The notes beneath the pieces were generated by a model. That model worked only from the letters and a program-made list of their open reading frames with translations, had not been told where the DNA came from and ran no database searches. The position numbers and the translations under genes were made by a program. Positions 1 through 8,298 of a stretch of 64,000 nt of DNA are shown in pieces; position 1 is the first letter of the stretch, and every line of letters begins with the position of its first letter. The DNA is from Ichthyobacterium seriolicida (lineage in GTDB: Bacteria > Bacteroidota > Bacteroidia > Flavobacteriales > Ichthyobacteriaceae): assembly GCF_002369955.1 (NCBI RefSeq), contig NZ_AP014564.1:122893-186892 (forward strand), read 5' to 3'.

Positions 1-2420
1 CTGGTATCGTTGCAGATAGTGATTTTACAGTATCATTAAAAGTTCCCTCAGATGCAATTTTCCAAGGGCTAAAAGTCAAGATAGTCGTTTCAGAAAATGC
101 TAGCGTTTCTCCCAAGAGTGAGTCAGAGGTTACTTTCGATCTAGTAAGCGGTTCTAATCCTGAAGTTTATAGAAAAGTATTTAAAGTAACAGCCCAAGAT
201 CGCAGCGTTCAAAATTACACAGTTAATATAACCAAATCCTTATCTAGTGATCGTTCGATTACAAGTTTTGTATTAGAAAAATCTAAAAACGAGGGTAAGA
301 TTTTTGCAGATAGAATCGGACTTATAGATGAGTCTGTTACTCCTCCAACTATAACCTTAAACGTATCTGATGCTGCTAATATAGCAGAATTAAAGCCTAC
401 AATAATTAAATCAGGAAACAGTGTTAGTCCAGATAATGAAGCAGCTGTTTCTTTTGAGAATTCTCCAACAGACTACAAAGTAACTTCTGGGGATGGTCAA
501 GAAAAAATATATAAAGTCACAGTTACTAAAAATTTATCTTCTGATAATAAAATTTCTGAGTTTAAGTTTACAAAAGATAACACCAATAATACAGGGTTAA
601 AATTAAGTAGATCTTCAACTGGGACTAGGGCTAGTGACGTTATAATTAGTGATAATAATAATGATACTAATACTGAAACAGTATCAGTAAAAGCATCTAC
701 TGCAGCAGATGTAGCAGCTTTAATTCCTACTATAACCAAACATGCTAATGCTACTATAAGTCCAGCTATTTCAGCTTATGATTATAGCAATTCTAAGGTT
801 TATACTGTAACAGCTCAGGATAGTCAAACAAGAGAGTATACTGTTTCTGTTTCTAAGGAGTTGTCCAATGAGAAAGATATAAAATCTTTTTTATTTGAAG
901 ATTCTAAAAATCCTGGAAAAAACCTTGGAGGGGATTGCTCAGCAGGTGCTATAAATTCTACTGGAAGTGCTGATGTTGCTGTAGAAGTTGTAATTCCAAA
1001 TACTGCTGATCTAAATGGTTTAATACCTACTATAACGTATAGTGATGACGCTCAGGTTAGTCCAGCTAATTTAGCCCCTCAAAGTTTCACTCGTAGTACA
1101 CCTGTAGATTATACTGTAACAGCTCAAGATGGAACTGAAAGAAATTATAATATAACTATAATATCAAGAAGAGGAGTAGATATTACTTCTTTCAAAATTA
1201 AACAATCAGATCATACACCTCCTTCTACTAGTAATGTTAGAATGACAGGAACTGAGGTTTCAGGAAATATATCGAGCAATGCAGGTAGTAATACAATAGA
1301 TATAGCATTAGATGGTCAAGATGATCCTAGTGTAAATCTAAAGCCTGAAATATTAGTGTCTCCAGGCGCTACAGTAAATCCAGATTCTAAAGTTCAAACT
1401 ACATTTACTTATGGTACAGCTCAAACTTATACTGTAACGGCTGAGGATGGTACTACTCAAAAAACATATCAAGCAACTGTAAGATCTAGTTCCAAACTAA
1501 AATCATTTAAGTTTAAAACTAGTGATGGAACTAATCAGAGTACTGGAAAAATTGTTCAAGATATATCAGGCACTATAACTGGTAATACTGTAACAGTTAA
1601 TGTTCCGCATGATGCAGTTGTAACTGCTTTAACTCCTGATATAGAAGTATATAAAGGGGCTACTATTACCACTCCTTCAGGAGGAGCTAATACAGCGCAA
1701 GATTTTAGTAGTCAAAAAACTTATACGGTTACTGCTCAAGATGGAACTACAATCGATTACACTGTAACTGTAACTAAAGAAGCGGAACCTACTATATCTG
1801 AGTTTAAATTTACTACTGCTTCCAACATGAGTAAAAATCTTGGAAATGATATTACAGGTACTATTACGCAGAACTCTGGAAATACTCCAGGAGAGATAGT
1901 TCTTAAAGTTCCTCATAATGCAGATTTGAATTCGTTAACTCCAACTATTACAACTTCTTCTGGCGCTACAGCGTATAAGGGGACTGGTACTAATAGCGCT
2001 AATTCTAGCAATAATTTTACAAATTCTCATAGTGCTCCTGAAGAATACAGTGCAGTAGATTCTGCTGGAGGAAGAAAAGTTTATAATGTAAGAGTTTATA
2101 AAGCGCCTGCCATAACAAGCTTTAAGTTTGAACAGAGCCAAAATTCAGCAGCTAGTTTCCCTGCTAGCATAACTGAATATACTGCTTCGTCTATTACTCA
2201 AAATGCGATATCAGCAAATGGAAGTATAACAATTACAGTTGATAATACAGTTAATGTAGCAAATTTAAAAGCTACTATTACTGGGGATAATTTTACCGCT
2301 ACTAATCCTGTAGGTATAAGTTTTACAGGTTCTACTTCTCCTTATTCTGCAACTATTACAGTTCAGAATGAACATTTATCTAGTTTTACTAAAACCTATA
2401 ATATAACTTTAACTAAATAA
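1..2420 (+). CDS. Large DUF5018-like repeat protein, 5' end outside window
   Basis: The frame starting at base 3 is open without a stop up to the TAA at 2418-2420, so the gene begins before the window; the TTG at 861 is an internal Leu codon, not a start. About 805 residues are visible. They form roughly eight modules of 80-110 residues, each starting with an I-x-x-F-x-F/L/I strand and most ending in a YTVTAQDG-x-x-x-x-YTVTVTK-like strand, as in the five genes downstream. The first six modules match the order in the 5027-7699 gene, but the last two (ISEFKFTTASN and ITSFKFEQSQN types) match modules 4-5 of the 7940, 11036 and 17321 genes. By analogy it should be a surface lipoprotein, although its signal peptide is not visible. 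An insertion sequence begins 17 bases after the stop and no terminator is seen there. Function unknown. Confidence 0.9.
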   Translation, partial: GIVADSDFTVSLKVPSDAIFQGLKVKIVVSENASVSPKSESEVTFDLVSGSNPEVYRKVFKVTAQDRSVQNYTVNITKSLSSDRSITSFVLEKSKNEGKIFADRIGLIDESVTPPTITLNVSDAANIAELKPTIIKSGNSVSPDNEAAVSFENSPTDYKVTSGDGQEKIYKVTVTKNLSSDNKISEFKFTKDNTNNTGLKLSRSSTGTRASDVIISDNNNDTNTETVSVKASTAADVAALIPTITKHANATISPAISAYDYSNSKVYTVTAQDSQTREYTVSVSKELSNEKDIKSFLFEDSKNPGKNLGGDCSAGAINSTGSADVAVEVVIPNTADLNGLIPTITYSDDAQVSPANLAPQSFTRSTPVDYTVTAQDGTERNYNITIISRRGVDITSFKIKQSDHTPPSTSNVRMTGTEVSGNISSNAGSNTIDIALDGQDDPSVNLKPEILVSPGATVNPDSKVQTTFTYGTAQTYTVTAEDGTTQKTYQATVRSSSKLKSFKFKTSDGTNQSTGKIVQDISGTITGNTVTVNVPHDAVVTALTPDIEVYKGATITTPSGGANTAQDFSSQKTYTVTAQDGTTIDYTVTVTKEAEPTISEFKFTTASNMSKNLGNDITGTITQNSGNTPGEIVLKVPHNADLNSLTPTITTSSGATAYKGTGTNSANSSNNFTNSHSAPEEYSAVDSAGGRKVYNVRVYKAPAITSFKFEQSQNSAASFPASITEYTASSITQNAISANGSITITVDNTVNVANLKATITGDNFTATNPVGISFTGSTSPYSATITVQNEHLSSFTKTYNITLTK

Positions 2421-2437
2421 GCAACGCCATAATTAAC

Positions 2438-3181
2438 AAAGGTTCAAAACAACTTAAGGTAAATTTACATGCGTAAACCCTTATGTTATCTATGAAAAAT
2501 AAGTATATAATTCGTTTGAGAATTTCTGAGGCAAAATTCAGGTCTATTTTACGGTTATTTTGCCTAGATATTCAAGCGAAAAAAGTTAGTAAATTGACTA
2601 ATGTAAGTCGTTATACTATCAACAAAATTTTTGACAAATTACGTTTGTTAATTGCTCAAAAATGCGAAGAAGAAAGCCCCTTTAATCAAGGGAAAATAGA
2701 ATTAGATGAGAGTTATTTTGGAGCTAAACGAGCTAGGGAAAAAAGGGGACGAGTATCAGGAGGAAAAGTTCCTGTATTTGGCATGTTAAAGAGAGAAAGG
2801 AAAGTTTATACAAATTGTAAAAAACTGCTCATCATCAGTAATAATACCTATTATAGAGAGCATAGCAAGTAAAGAAAGTACAATTTACACTGATGGATTT
2901 AAGTCTTATGACGGCTTGGTAAACTATGGTTATAAAAGGCATTATAGAGTAAAACATAGTGAAAATGAATTTGCTAAAGGAGTAAATCACATTAATGGAA
3001 TTGAGAATTTTTGAAGACTATGTAAAGTTCGATTATCCAGGTTTAGAGGAGTTCATAAGCAACAAGTTTTATTATCACTCTAAAAGAGTGTGAATGGAGA
3101 TTTAATTATAGCAATGAAAATTTGTATTTTTATCTATCAAAATGGCTAAGAAAAAGTCCGCTTAAGTTGTCTTGAACCTTT
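2438..3181 (+). mobile_element. IS1595-family (IS1016-like) insertion sequence, inactive
   Basis: A 744-bp element bounded by near-perfect inverted repeats of 21 bp: AAGGTTCAAAACAACTTAAG ends at 2458 on the left, and its complement with a single A/G change lies at 3161-3181. It encodes a broken ISXO2-type DDE transposase. IS1595 elements normally make 8-bp target duplications; the flanks TAATTAAC and ACTTATCT do not match, so the duplication has decayed or the element moved by recombination. Decayed relatives lie at 58916-59372 and 45333-45372. Confidence 0.85.
2483..3175 (+). pseudogene. IS1595-family transposase, frameshifted
   Basis: The first 110 residues read in one frame: a helix-turn-helix-like start, then the first catalytic Asp in the ELDESYFGAKR motif. 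Near 2812 the frame shifts. The next frame gives IYTDGFKSYDG with the second Asp and HINGIENF with the catalytic Glu. The Trp normally following this motif is replaced by TGA at 3012-3014. A further shift near 3080 is needed to read KECEWRFNY and the C-terminus ending at 3175. With at least three lesions the enzyme cannot be active. The order of Asp, Asp and Glu motifs is the basis for the family call. Confidence 0.85.
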
Positions 3182-3232
3182 ACTTATCTTCTTTTTGTTT
3201 TCCTATTATCTCTTCATTCAGTTTGATTATTT

Positions 3233-3479
3233 CTAGTTAATAGGTGGGATTAGCTCATTTCGGCTATGTTTTGTTTTTGTATGTTTATTTTCTTTTATAA
3301 CGTCGTTAAATTGAACTATTAAGCTGTCTTTGAGTTCCTTACAAGCATCCAGTTCGTATTCGAACGAGACCATTTTTTTAGCTTCCCCTAGTATTATTTT
3401 TAACATTCCGTCGTCGTTTAGTGTCGGCATGAATGTTTTTGAACCATTTGGACAAGTTACTGTGTTTATGGTTGTATTA
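3233..3479 (-). pseudogene. Unrecognised C-terminal protein fragment
   Basis: On the minus strand a frame is open from 3479 to the TAG at 3233 (about 80 residues, including CPNGSKTFMPTLNDDG and a Lys-rich tail). An ATG at 3430 would give 65 residues. The open frame meets an insertion-element end exactly at 3480 (ACCTGTGTTCGAT), which suggests the C-terminal piece of a gene cut off by the element. No family is recognised, and it could be a chance open frame. Bases 3182-3232 hold nothing that can be called. Confidence 0.3.
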
Positions 3480-3600
3480 ACCTGTGTTCGATATTACTTA
3501 GGGTAACTGAATAAAAACAATATAATTGGGGTAATTTAACGTTCTAATAAAATCAATACTTTATGCTCAAATTTAAATGTAACCATGAATAATTTGAGCT
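3480..3600. repeat. Insertion-element end remnant plus hairpin
   Basis: Bases 3480-3547 resemble 46396-46466 (ACCTGNGTTCGAT, then CAATAAAAACAAT-like and GGAGTAATTTAACG-like blocks), so both are ends of one mobile element. Next to it, GCTCAAATT (3565-3573) and AATTTGAGC (3591-3599) form a perfect 9-bp inverted repeat whose 3' arm overlaps ATGAATAAT. That string also occurs at the ends of the 208-bp element at 46928-47135. No gene is seen from here to 3725. Confidence 0.5.
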
Positions 3601-3725
3601 AAGGCTCTCCGAAAAATAAAAACTTCTCAATTAAAATAAAGCTACTAATTTAGTGTTTTAGTTTTTGGTTAATGGCTTACTTATACATTTAGGTCGTTAA
3701 CATTTATTTTTTAACAATATTAGAT

Positions 3726-4730
3726 ATGAAAACAAACAAAGTATTTAAAAACATTTTATCATTACTGACTCTTGGTCTTGTGGTTTTTTCTTGTAATAAA
3801 CCAAACGCTGAAACAGAAATAGCAAATATTGAAAGCTTTGTCTTTACAAAGGATAAAAATAGCACTACAGCAACAAACCCTACCGATGCTACCGCAGCTT
3901 ATAAAGCTCTCTTTATAACAAAGACTCCTGCTCCTGCATATGCTGCATTAGATGCCAAACTTGATGCAGACATTAAAGGGGATAGTATTATTAAAGTAAT
4001 AGTGCCGTTTAATACAAAATTAACAAGTACTACTCCTGTAACATTAAAAGCTACTATCACTTTAAAAGAAAAACTTGGTGAAAATGTTTATTTAGATGGT
4101 AATAAATTAGATGCTAATGCTCTTTCTTTTGATCATGTTATTACAACTAAATTACTTCATAGTGAACTAAAAAATGGTGTTAGTAAGACTTTTGAAATCT
4201 CTAAAAAAGAAGGCGATAAGGTTATTGCTAAAAAATCATTTAAAGTAGTTTTTATACATAATACTGATCCTTCAATAACTTCAGCTTTAGCTCTTGATAC
4301 TGCTGGGACCAAAGTTACTGGGCTTGGGTTTACTACAGGGACATCTGGTCAGCCTAATGAAAAAATAAAAACTGGTGCTACAGCTGCAAGTCCAGTTTAT
4401 CCTACTAAGGGCACTGATACTAGTAAAGATGGATCTAAAGAGAATCCCATTGAACTTACAATGACTAAAAATACAGAGTTCGCTAATGAAGATATATCCT
4501 CATCAAGTGGCTGGAAATTCAAAGTAGATGTTTTAACACTTCCAAATGGAGCTTTCATAGATGTGACTGCTAGTGAGTTCTCTAATGATACAACTAATCA
4601 CCCTCCAACAGATCCTACAATGTCTACTGGGTTTACTCCAGCAGATAATAATAAAGGTATACAGTTTAGGGTAGTAGCTCAAAATGGAACGTCATTTACC
4701 TACTATAAGTTGACATTTAAGAATTCTTAA
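3726..4730 (+). CDS. Lipoprotein, relative of the 59-64 kb tandem family
   Basis: A 334-residue protein. The N-terminus (MKTNKVFKNILSLLTLGLV) is a signal peptide with the lipobox Cys at residue 23 (VFSC), so it should be acylated and anchored in the outer membrane. The signal peptide, the LFITKTPAPAYA stretch, the KVIVPFNTKL strand and the C-terminal VVAQNGTSFTYYKLTFKN are clearly related to the four tandem lipoproteins at 59391-63942 (LFITKTPARNKLA, VVAQNGTSKKYYKLTINA). It is shorter and more diverged, and lies next to the DUF5018-like array rather than in the tandem block. No known domain is recognised and the function is unknown. A terminator follows at 4820. Confidence 0.9.
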   Translation: MKTNKVFKNILSLLTLGLVVFSCNKPNAETEIANIESFVFTKDKNSTTATNPTDATAAYKALFITKTPAPAYAALDAKLDADIKGDSIIKVIVPFNTKLTSTTPVTLKATITLKEKLGENVYLDGNKLDANALSFDHVITTKLLHSELKNGVSKTFEISKKEGDKVIAKKSFKVVFIHNTDPSITSALALDTAGTKVTGLGFTTGTSGQPNEKIKTGATAASPVYPTKGTDTSKDGSKENPIELTMTKNTEFANEDISSSSGWKFKVDVLTLPNGAFIDVTASEFSNDTTNHPPTDPTMSTGFTPADNNKGIQFRVVAQNGTSFTYYKLTFKNS

Positions 4731-4819
4731 TAATCAGTTTTGGGATTTAAACAGTTTTTAGAAATAGATTAATAATTGGAGAGAAAATTACTTAACTGGT
4801 CAATTATTTACAATTAGGG

Positions 4820-4843
4820 AAGGGGCTTTTAGGCCCCTTTTTC
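4820..4843 (+). terminator. Intrinsic terminator after 3726-4730 lipoprotein
   Basis: AAGGGGC (4820-4826) pairs with GCCCCTT (4833-4839) around a TTTTAG loop, followed by TTTTTC. This is a classic rho-independent terminator 90 bases after the stop codon. Confidence 0.85.
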
Positions 4844-4888
4844 TGTTTAAAGAATATCATGTCTCTTAAAAAAAGAGCCATAACTAAA

Positions 4889-4990
4889 TAATTACTACTA
4901 TCTTAGCTAAGGTGTTCGTTCTCTGTCTTTTAGGGTGGAGAGTAGGATAAGTCTTATAGCTAATACTTTGAATGCTGTGGTATTTAGAGG
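4889..4990 (+). promoter_or_regulatory. Structured 5' leader, copy 1
   Basis: It begins with the conserved block AATTACTACTATCTTAGCT, whose TATCTTAG is one base from the Bacteroidota -7 consensus TAnnTTTG and may be the promoter. Then come hairpin 1 (CTCT 4921-4924 with AGAG 4939-4942, loop containing CTTTTAGGG), a short ATAAGTCTTAT palindrome (4947-4957) and hairpin 3: CTTTGAATGC (4966-4975), loop TGTG, GTATTTAGAG (4980-4989), ten pairs including G-U. The gene starts 37 bases later. The same layout precedes four other genes of the family. Confidence 0.6.
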
Positions 4991-5026
4991 ATCGTTGTTT
5001 TTTTAACCTATTATATTATTAAAATT

Positions 5027-7699
5027 ATGTTTAAGAAAAATTATTTTGTAAAGAGTATTATTTTCTCTTTTGTATTGTTGTCGGCGATTATTTTCTCCTG
5101 TGAAAAGAATAAGGTTTACCAAGATGATTTAGGTGTATGTATAGAATCTTTTTCCTTGCTGGATTCTGAGAATAAAGAAAAAAAATTAGGTTCTGATATA
5201 AAATGTGAAATAGATACTGAAAATTATACTATATCCTTAACAGTTCCTAGTTCAGCAGTGTTAACTGGGTTAAAATTTAATATAACGCCCTGTGAAGGGA
5301 CTACTATATCCCCTGCTAGTGGTGAAGAGGTTGATTTTGAAGAAGTTCAAGAATCTACTGAGAAAAAAACTACTACTGATGAGGTTTCTGAGGAATCTAC
5401 CAAAAAGCCTTCTCCTCAACAACGATATAAAAAGGTATTTACTTTAACAAAGGGAGACAAAAGTCAAGACTATATTGTATATATAACTAAAGCTTTAGCT
5501 AGTGATTGTTATATTAGTAGTTTTAAATTAGAGAAGTCTAAAAATAAAAACAAGATTTTCGCAGATAGGAATAGTGATATTGTTGAATCTACTAATACTG
5601 AGCCTTCTACCATAACATTACACGTATCTGATGCTGCTACTTTAGATAATTTAAATCCTACAATAGTTCATACAGGGGCTAGTATTACTTCGGGAGAACT
5701 AGTTTCTACTACTGAAAACAGTATTACCACAACTGCAGTTAATTACACAGTAACTACAGATGGAAAAACAAAGGTTTATGCAGTAAAATATATCAAAGAC
5801 TTATCTTCTAATAATAGAATTTCTGAATTTAAGTTTAACAAAGATGATAGCAGTAGTCTTAATACGGGTTTAAAATTAACTAGGTCTTCTGCTGGGGCTA
5901 GAGCAGTAGACGTTACAATTAATGATGCTAATGGAACTATAGTAGTAAAGGCATCTACACAAGCAAATATAGATGCTTTAATCCCTACTATAACTAAGCA
6001 TGAAAGAGCTGCTATAAGTCCAGATGTTGCATCTCATGATTATAGCAATTCTAAGGTTTATACTGTAACAGCTCAAGATGGTCAAACAAAACAGTATACA
6101 GTGTCTGTTTCTAAGAACCTTTCTAATGCTAAAGAGATAAGCAGTTTTACGTTTAAACATTCTGTAAATTCTGGAAAGAATTTTGGCAACACTGATTATT
6201 CAGCAGAGAATATGCCTAGCGCTACTGGAGATGATGATGTAAATGTTAGTATTGCAAAAATCCCTCATACTGTTACAGATTTAACAGGCCTAAAGCCTAC
6301 TATAGCTATCAGTGCTAGTGCCACAGCAAATCCAGCAGATGGAGAGGCACAGAATTTCACTCGAGGTACAGCAAAGAGATATGTGGTAACAGCACAAGAC
6401 GGAACTACTAAAAATTACGATATAACTATTCCTGTATTGCAAGCAGTAGCAGAGATTACTTCGTTTAAAATTAAACCCTCAGATCATAGCGGTAACTCAA
6501 AGATTACATCAGAAATAGAATGGACCAAGTCAGATGATGAAAACTATATAATCGTATTAGATGGAGAAGATAATTCTACTGTAAGTCTTAGTCCTGAAAT
6601 AATTTTGTCTGCAGGAGCTACAACAGTAAATCCAGCATCTAAAGCATCTACTACATTTACATATGGTCAGGTGCAAAATTATGTTGTAACAGCTGAGGAT
6701 GGCTCTACCACTAAAACATATCAAGTAACTGTAAAGTCTTCGAATTCTAAGATGAAATCTTTTGGGTTTAAGAATGACGGTGCCAATAGTGGCAAAAAAA
6801 TTGTTAAAGATGTATCAGGCGTTATAAATCATAGTGCTAAAACAGTAACTGTAAAAGTTCCGTATAATACAGATGTTACTGCTTTGACCCCTGAGGTATT
6901 GGGGAATAATGGTTCTACAGTTACTATTAATGGACAGGCGGCTACTACAGCGCAAGATTTTAGTAGTGAAAAAACTTACACTGTTACTGCTCAAGATGGA
7001 ACTACAAGCGATTATACTGTAACTGTATCTAAAGAAGATGCGCCACAGTTGACAGAGTTTAAGATAACAGCTGATGAAAGTAAAGGGATTAAAGATGAGG
7101 TAACTGCTACATTTGACCATCCTACTAGTGATGGAAAGGGTGGGAAGATAAAGTTGAAGTTTGATCATAAAGTTGCTAGCCGTAACGATGAAATTGTTTT
7201 AACGGGATTAAGTTATACTAGCGATCCTGTTGATGGACATACTCTGACTCCTAATACTCCTCTAGGAGATTCAGAAAGTATTGAAGGTAAAAAAATTACT
7301 TTAACAACTACTCTAGGTTCTACCTCAGAATATACTGTAACAGCAGTTAAAGGACCGTTTATTAAGTCGTTTAAGTTTGGAAAAGATACTAGTGGTAATA
7401 GTGATAAAAATCTAGGTTCTGCCGATGTTGACGGGATAATTAATCATGCTGCTGGTACTATAACGTTAGAAGTTCCTAGTGGGGTTACGATGGGTTCAGA
7501 TGGCAATACAGTAACCCTAACTCCTACAATTGAGGTTGGAGGAGATACTGCTGCTGTTGATCCCACTAGTGCGACTGCTCAGACTTTTACTCCTGACGGG
7601 AGTACCGCTATTCAGTACACGGTAACTAATTCTACTGATACATCTTTCACTAAAACATATACTGTAACTGTAACTAAAAAAGCTGCAAGCGCTAAATAA
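5027..7699 (+). CDS. DUF5018-like repeat lipoprotein, 8 modules
   Basis: An 890-residue protein starting MFKKNYFVKSIIFSFVLLS, with the lipobox Cys at residue 25 (IFSC). An N-terminal module (CIESFSLLDSENKEKKLGSD) ends in a Ser/Thr/Glu/Lys/Pro-rich hinge near residues 105-135. Seven more modules follow, starting near FKLEKSKNKNK, ISEFKFNKDD, ISSFTFKHS, ITSFKIKPSDH, MKSFGFKND, LTEFKITADESKG and IKSFKFGKDTSGN. Most end in YTVTAQDG-like strands typical of extracellular beta-sandwich repeats. QDD eight to ten residues after the Cys could be a surface-export signal, but this is inference. It lacks the GHYWVKVVKSS tail of the next genes. Likely role is a surface-exposed or adhesive protein; the ligand is unknown. 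Confidence 0.92.
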   Translation: MFKKNYFVKSIIFSFVLLSAIIFSCEKNKVYQDDLGVCIESFSLLDSENKEKKLGSDIKCEIDTENYTISLTVPSSAVLTGLKFNITPCEGTTISPASGEEVDFEEVQESTEKKTTTDEVSEESTKKPSPQQRYKKVFTLTKGDKSQDYIVYITKALASDCYISSFKLEKSKNKNKIFADRNSDIVESTNTEPSTITLHVSDAATLDNLNPTIVHTGASITSGELVSTTENSITTTAVNYTVTTDGKTKVYAVKYIKDLSSNNRISEFKFNKDDSSSLNTGLKLTRSSAGARAVDVTINDANGTIVVKASTQANIDALIPTITKHERAAISPDVASHDYSNSKVYTVTAQDGQTKQYTVSVSKNLSNAKEISSFTFKHSVNSGKNFGNTDYSAENMPSATGDDDVNVSIAKIPHTVTDLTGLKPTIAISASATANPADGEAQNFTRGTAKRYVVTAQDGTTKNYDITIPVLQAVAEITSFKIKPSDHSGNSKITSEIEWTKSDDENYIIVLDGEDNSTVSLSPEIILSAGATTVNPASKASTTFTYGQVQNYVVTAEDGSTTKTYQVTVKSSNSKMKSFGFKNDGANSGKKIVKDVSGVINHSAKTVTVKVPYNTDVTALTPEVLGNNGSTVTINGQAATTAQDFSSEKTYTVTAQDGTTSDYTVTVSKEDAPQLTEFKITADESKGIKDEVTATFDHPTSDGKGGKIKLKFDHKVASRNDEIVLTGLSYTSDPVDGHTLTPNTPLGDSESIEGKKITLTTTLGSTSEYTVTAVKGPFIKSFKFGKDTSGNSDKNLGSADVDGIINHAAGTITLEVPSGVTMGSDGNTVTLTPTIEVGGDTAAVDPTSATAQTFTPDGSTAIQYTVTNSTDTSFTKTYTVTVTKKAASAK

Positions 7700-7724
7700 T
7701 TTAGAATACACTTTTCAATTCTAG

Positions 7725-7760
7725 ACAGACAGTCAGTTTTACGGCTGTCTGTTTTTGTTT
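7725..7760 (+). terminator. Intrinsic terminator after 5027-7699
   Basis: ACAGACAG (7725-7732) pairs with CTGTCTGT (7745-7752), followed by TTTTGTTTTTT. The same stem sequence, with minor changes, ends three more genes of the family. Confidence 0.85.
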
Positions 7761-7799
7761 TTTCTGTATTTATTATTACTTAATAAATAAGTATAGTTA

Positions 7800-7903
7800 A
7801 ACAATTACTACTATCTTAGCTGGTATATTCAATTCTCTGTTCTTTGGGGTAGAGATTAGGATAAGTCTTATGGCTAATACTTTGAATGCTGTGGCATTTA
7901 AAG
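7800..7903 (+). promoter_or_regulatory. Structured 5' leader, copy 2
   Basis: Conserved AATTACTACTATCTTAGCTG block with a possible -7 box TATCTTAG at 7812-7819. Hairpin 1 is TCTCT (7834-7838)/AGAGA (7851-7855) with a 12-base loop containing CTTTGGGG. Then comes ATAAGTCTTAT. Hairpin 3 is CTTTGAATGC (7880-7889), loop TGTG, GCATTTAAAG (7894-7903), ten pairs with one G-U. A TACTTA/TAAGTA inverted repeat lies just upstream (7777-7793). An ATG at 7886 lies inside hairpin 3 and is not the likely start. Confidence 0.6.
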
Positions 7904-8298
7904 GATTGTAGTTTTTTTACCAGTTATATTATTAAAATTATGTTTAAGAAAAATTATTTTGTAAAGAGTATTATTTTCTCTTTCGTGTTGTTATCGATAA
8001 TTTTTTTCTCTTGTGATAAAAAGAAAATTATAGAAGATAATATGAATATATGCATAGAATCATTTTCCTTATTGGATTCTGAAAATGAGGGAAAAAATTT
8101 AGGTTCTGATATAAACTGTGATATAGATATTAACAATCATACTATATCATTAACAGTTCCTAGTTCGGCTGAACTAACTGGCTTAAAGTTTAATATAACC
8201 TCATGTGAAGGGACTACCATATCCCCTGCTAGTGGTGAAGAAACTGATTTTGAACTTGTTGAAAACCCTTCTGAAGAGTCTACTGAGGAACCTTCTGA
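7803..8298 (+). repeat. Near-identical block shared with 17184-17679
   Basis: About 496 bases covering the leader, signal peptide and N-terminal module match 17184-17679. One difference was noticed, a C/A in the leader near 7830. Identity stops at CCTTCTGA in the Ser/Glu/Pro hinge (8298 and 17679). This points to a recent gene-conversion or duplication tract. Confidence 0.85.

Noticed and set aside
861-2420. Separate 519-residue gene starting at 861
   Set aside because: The codon at 861 is TTG inside a frame that is open from base 3 and continues the repeat pattern, so the gene is simply cut by the window edge.
7777-7793. TACTTA/TAAGTA inverted repeat as an operator
   Set aside because: It occurs only upstream of two genes whose intergenic DNA is a recent duplicate, so there is no independent conservation.
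7886-7939. 18-residue N-terminal extension of the 7940 and 17321 proteins
   Set aside because: The upstream ATG lies in a leader hairpin, the extension would bury the signal peptide, and sister genes start at the MFKKN-type Met.
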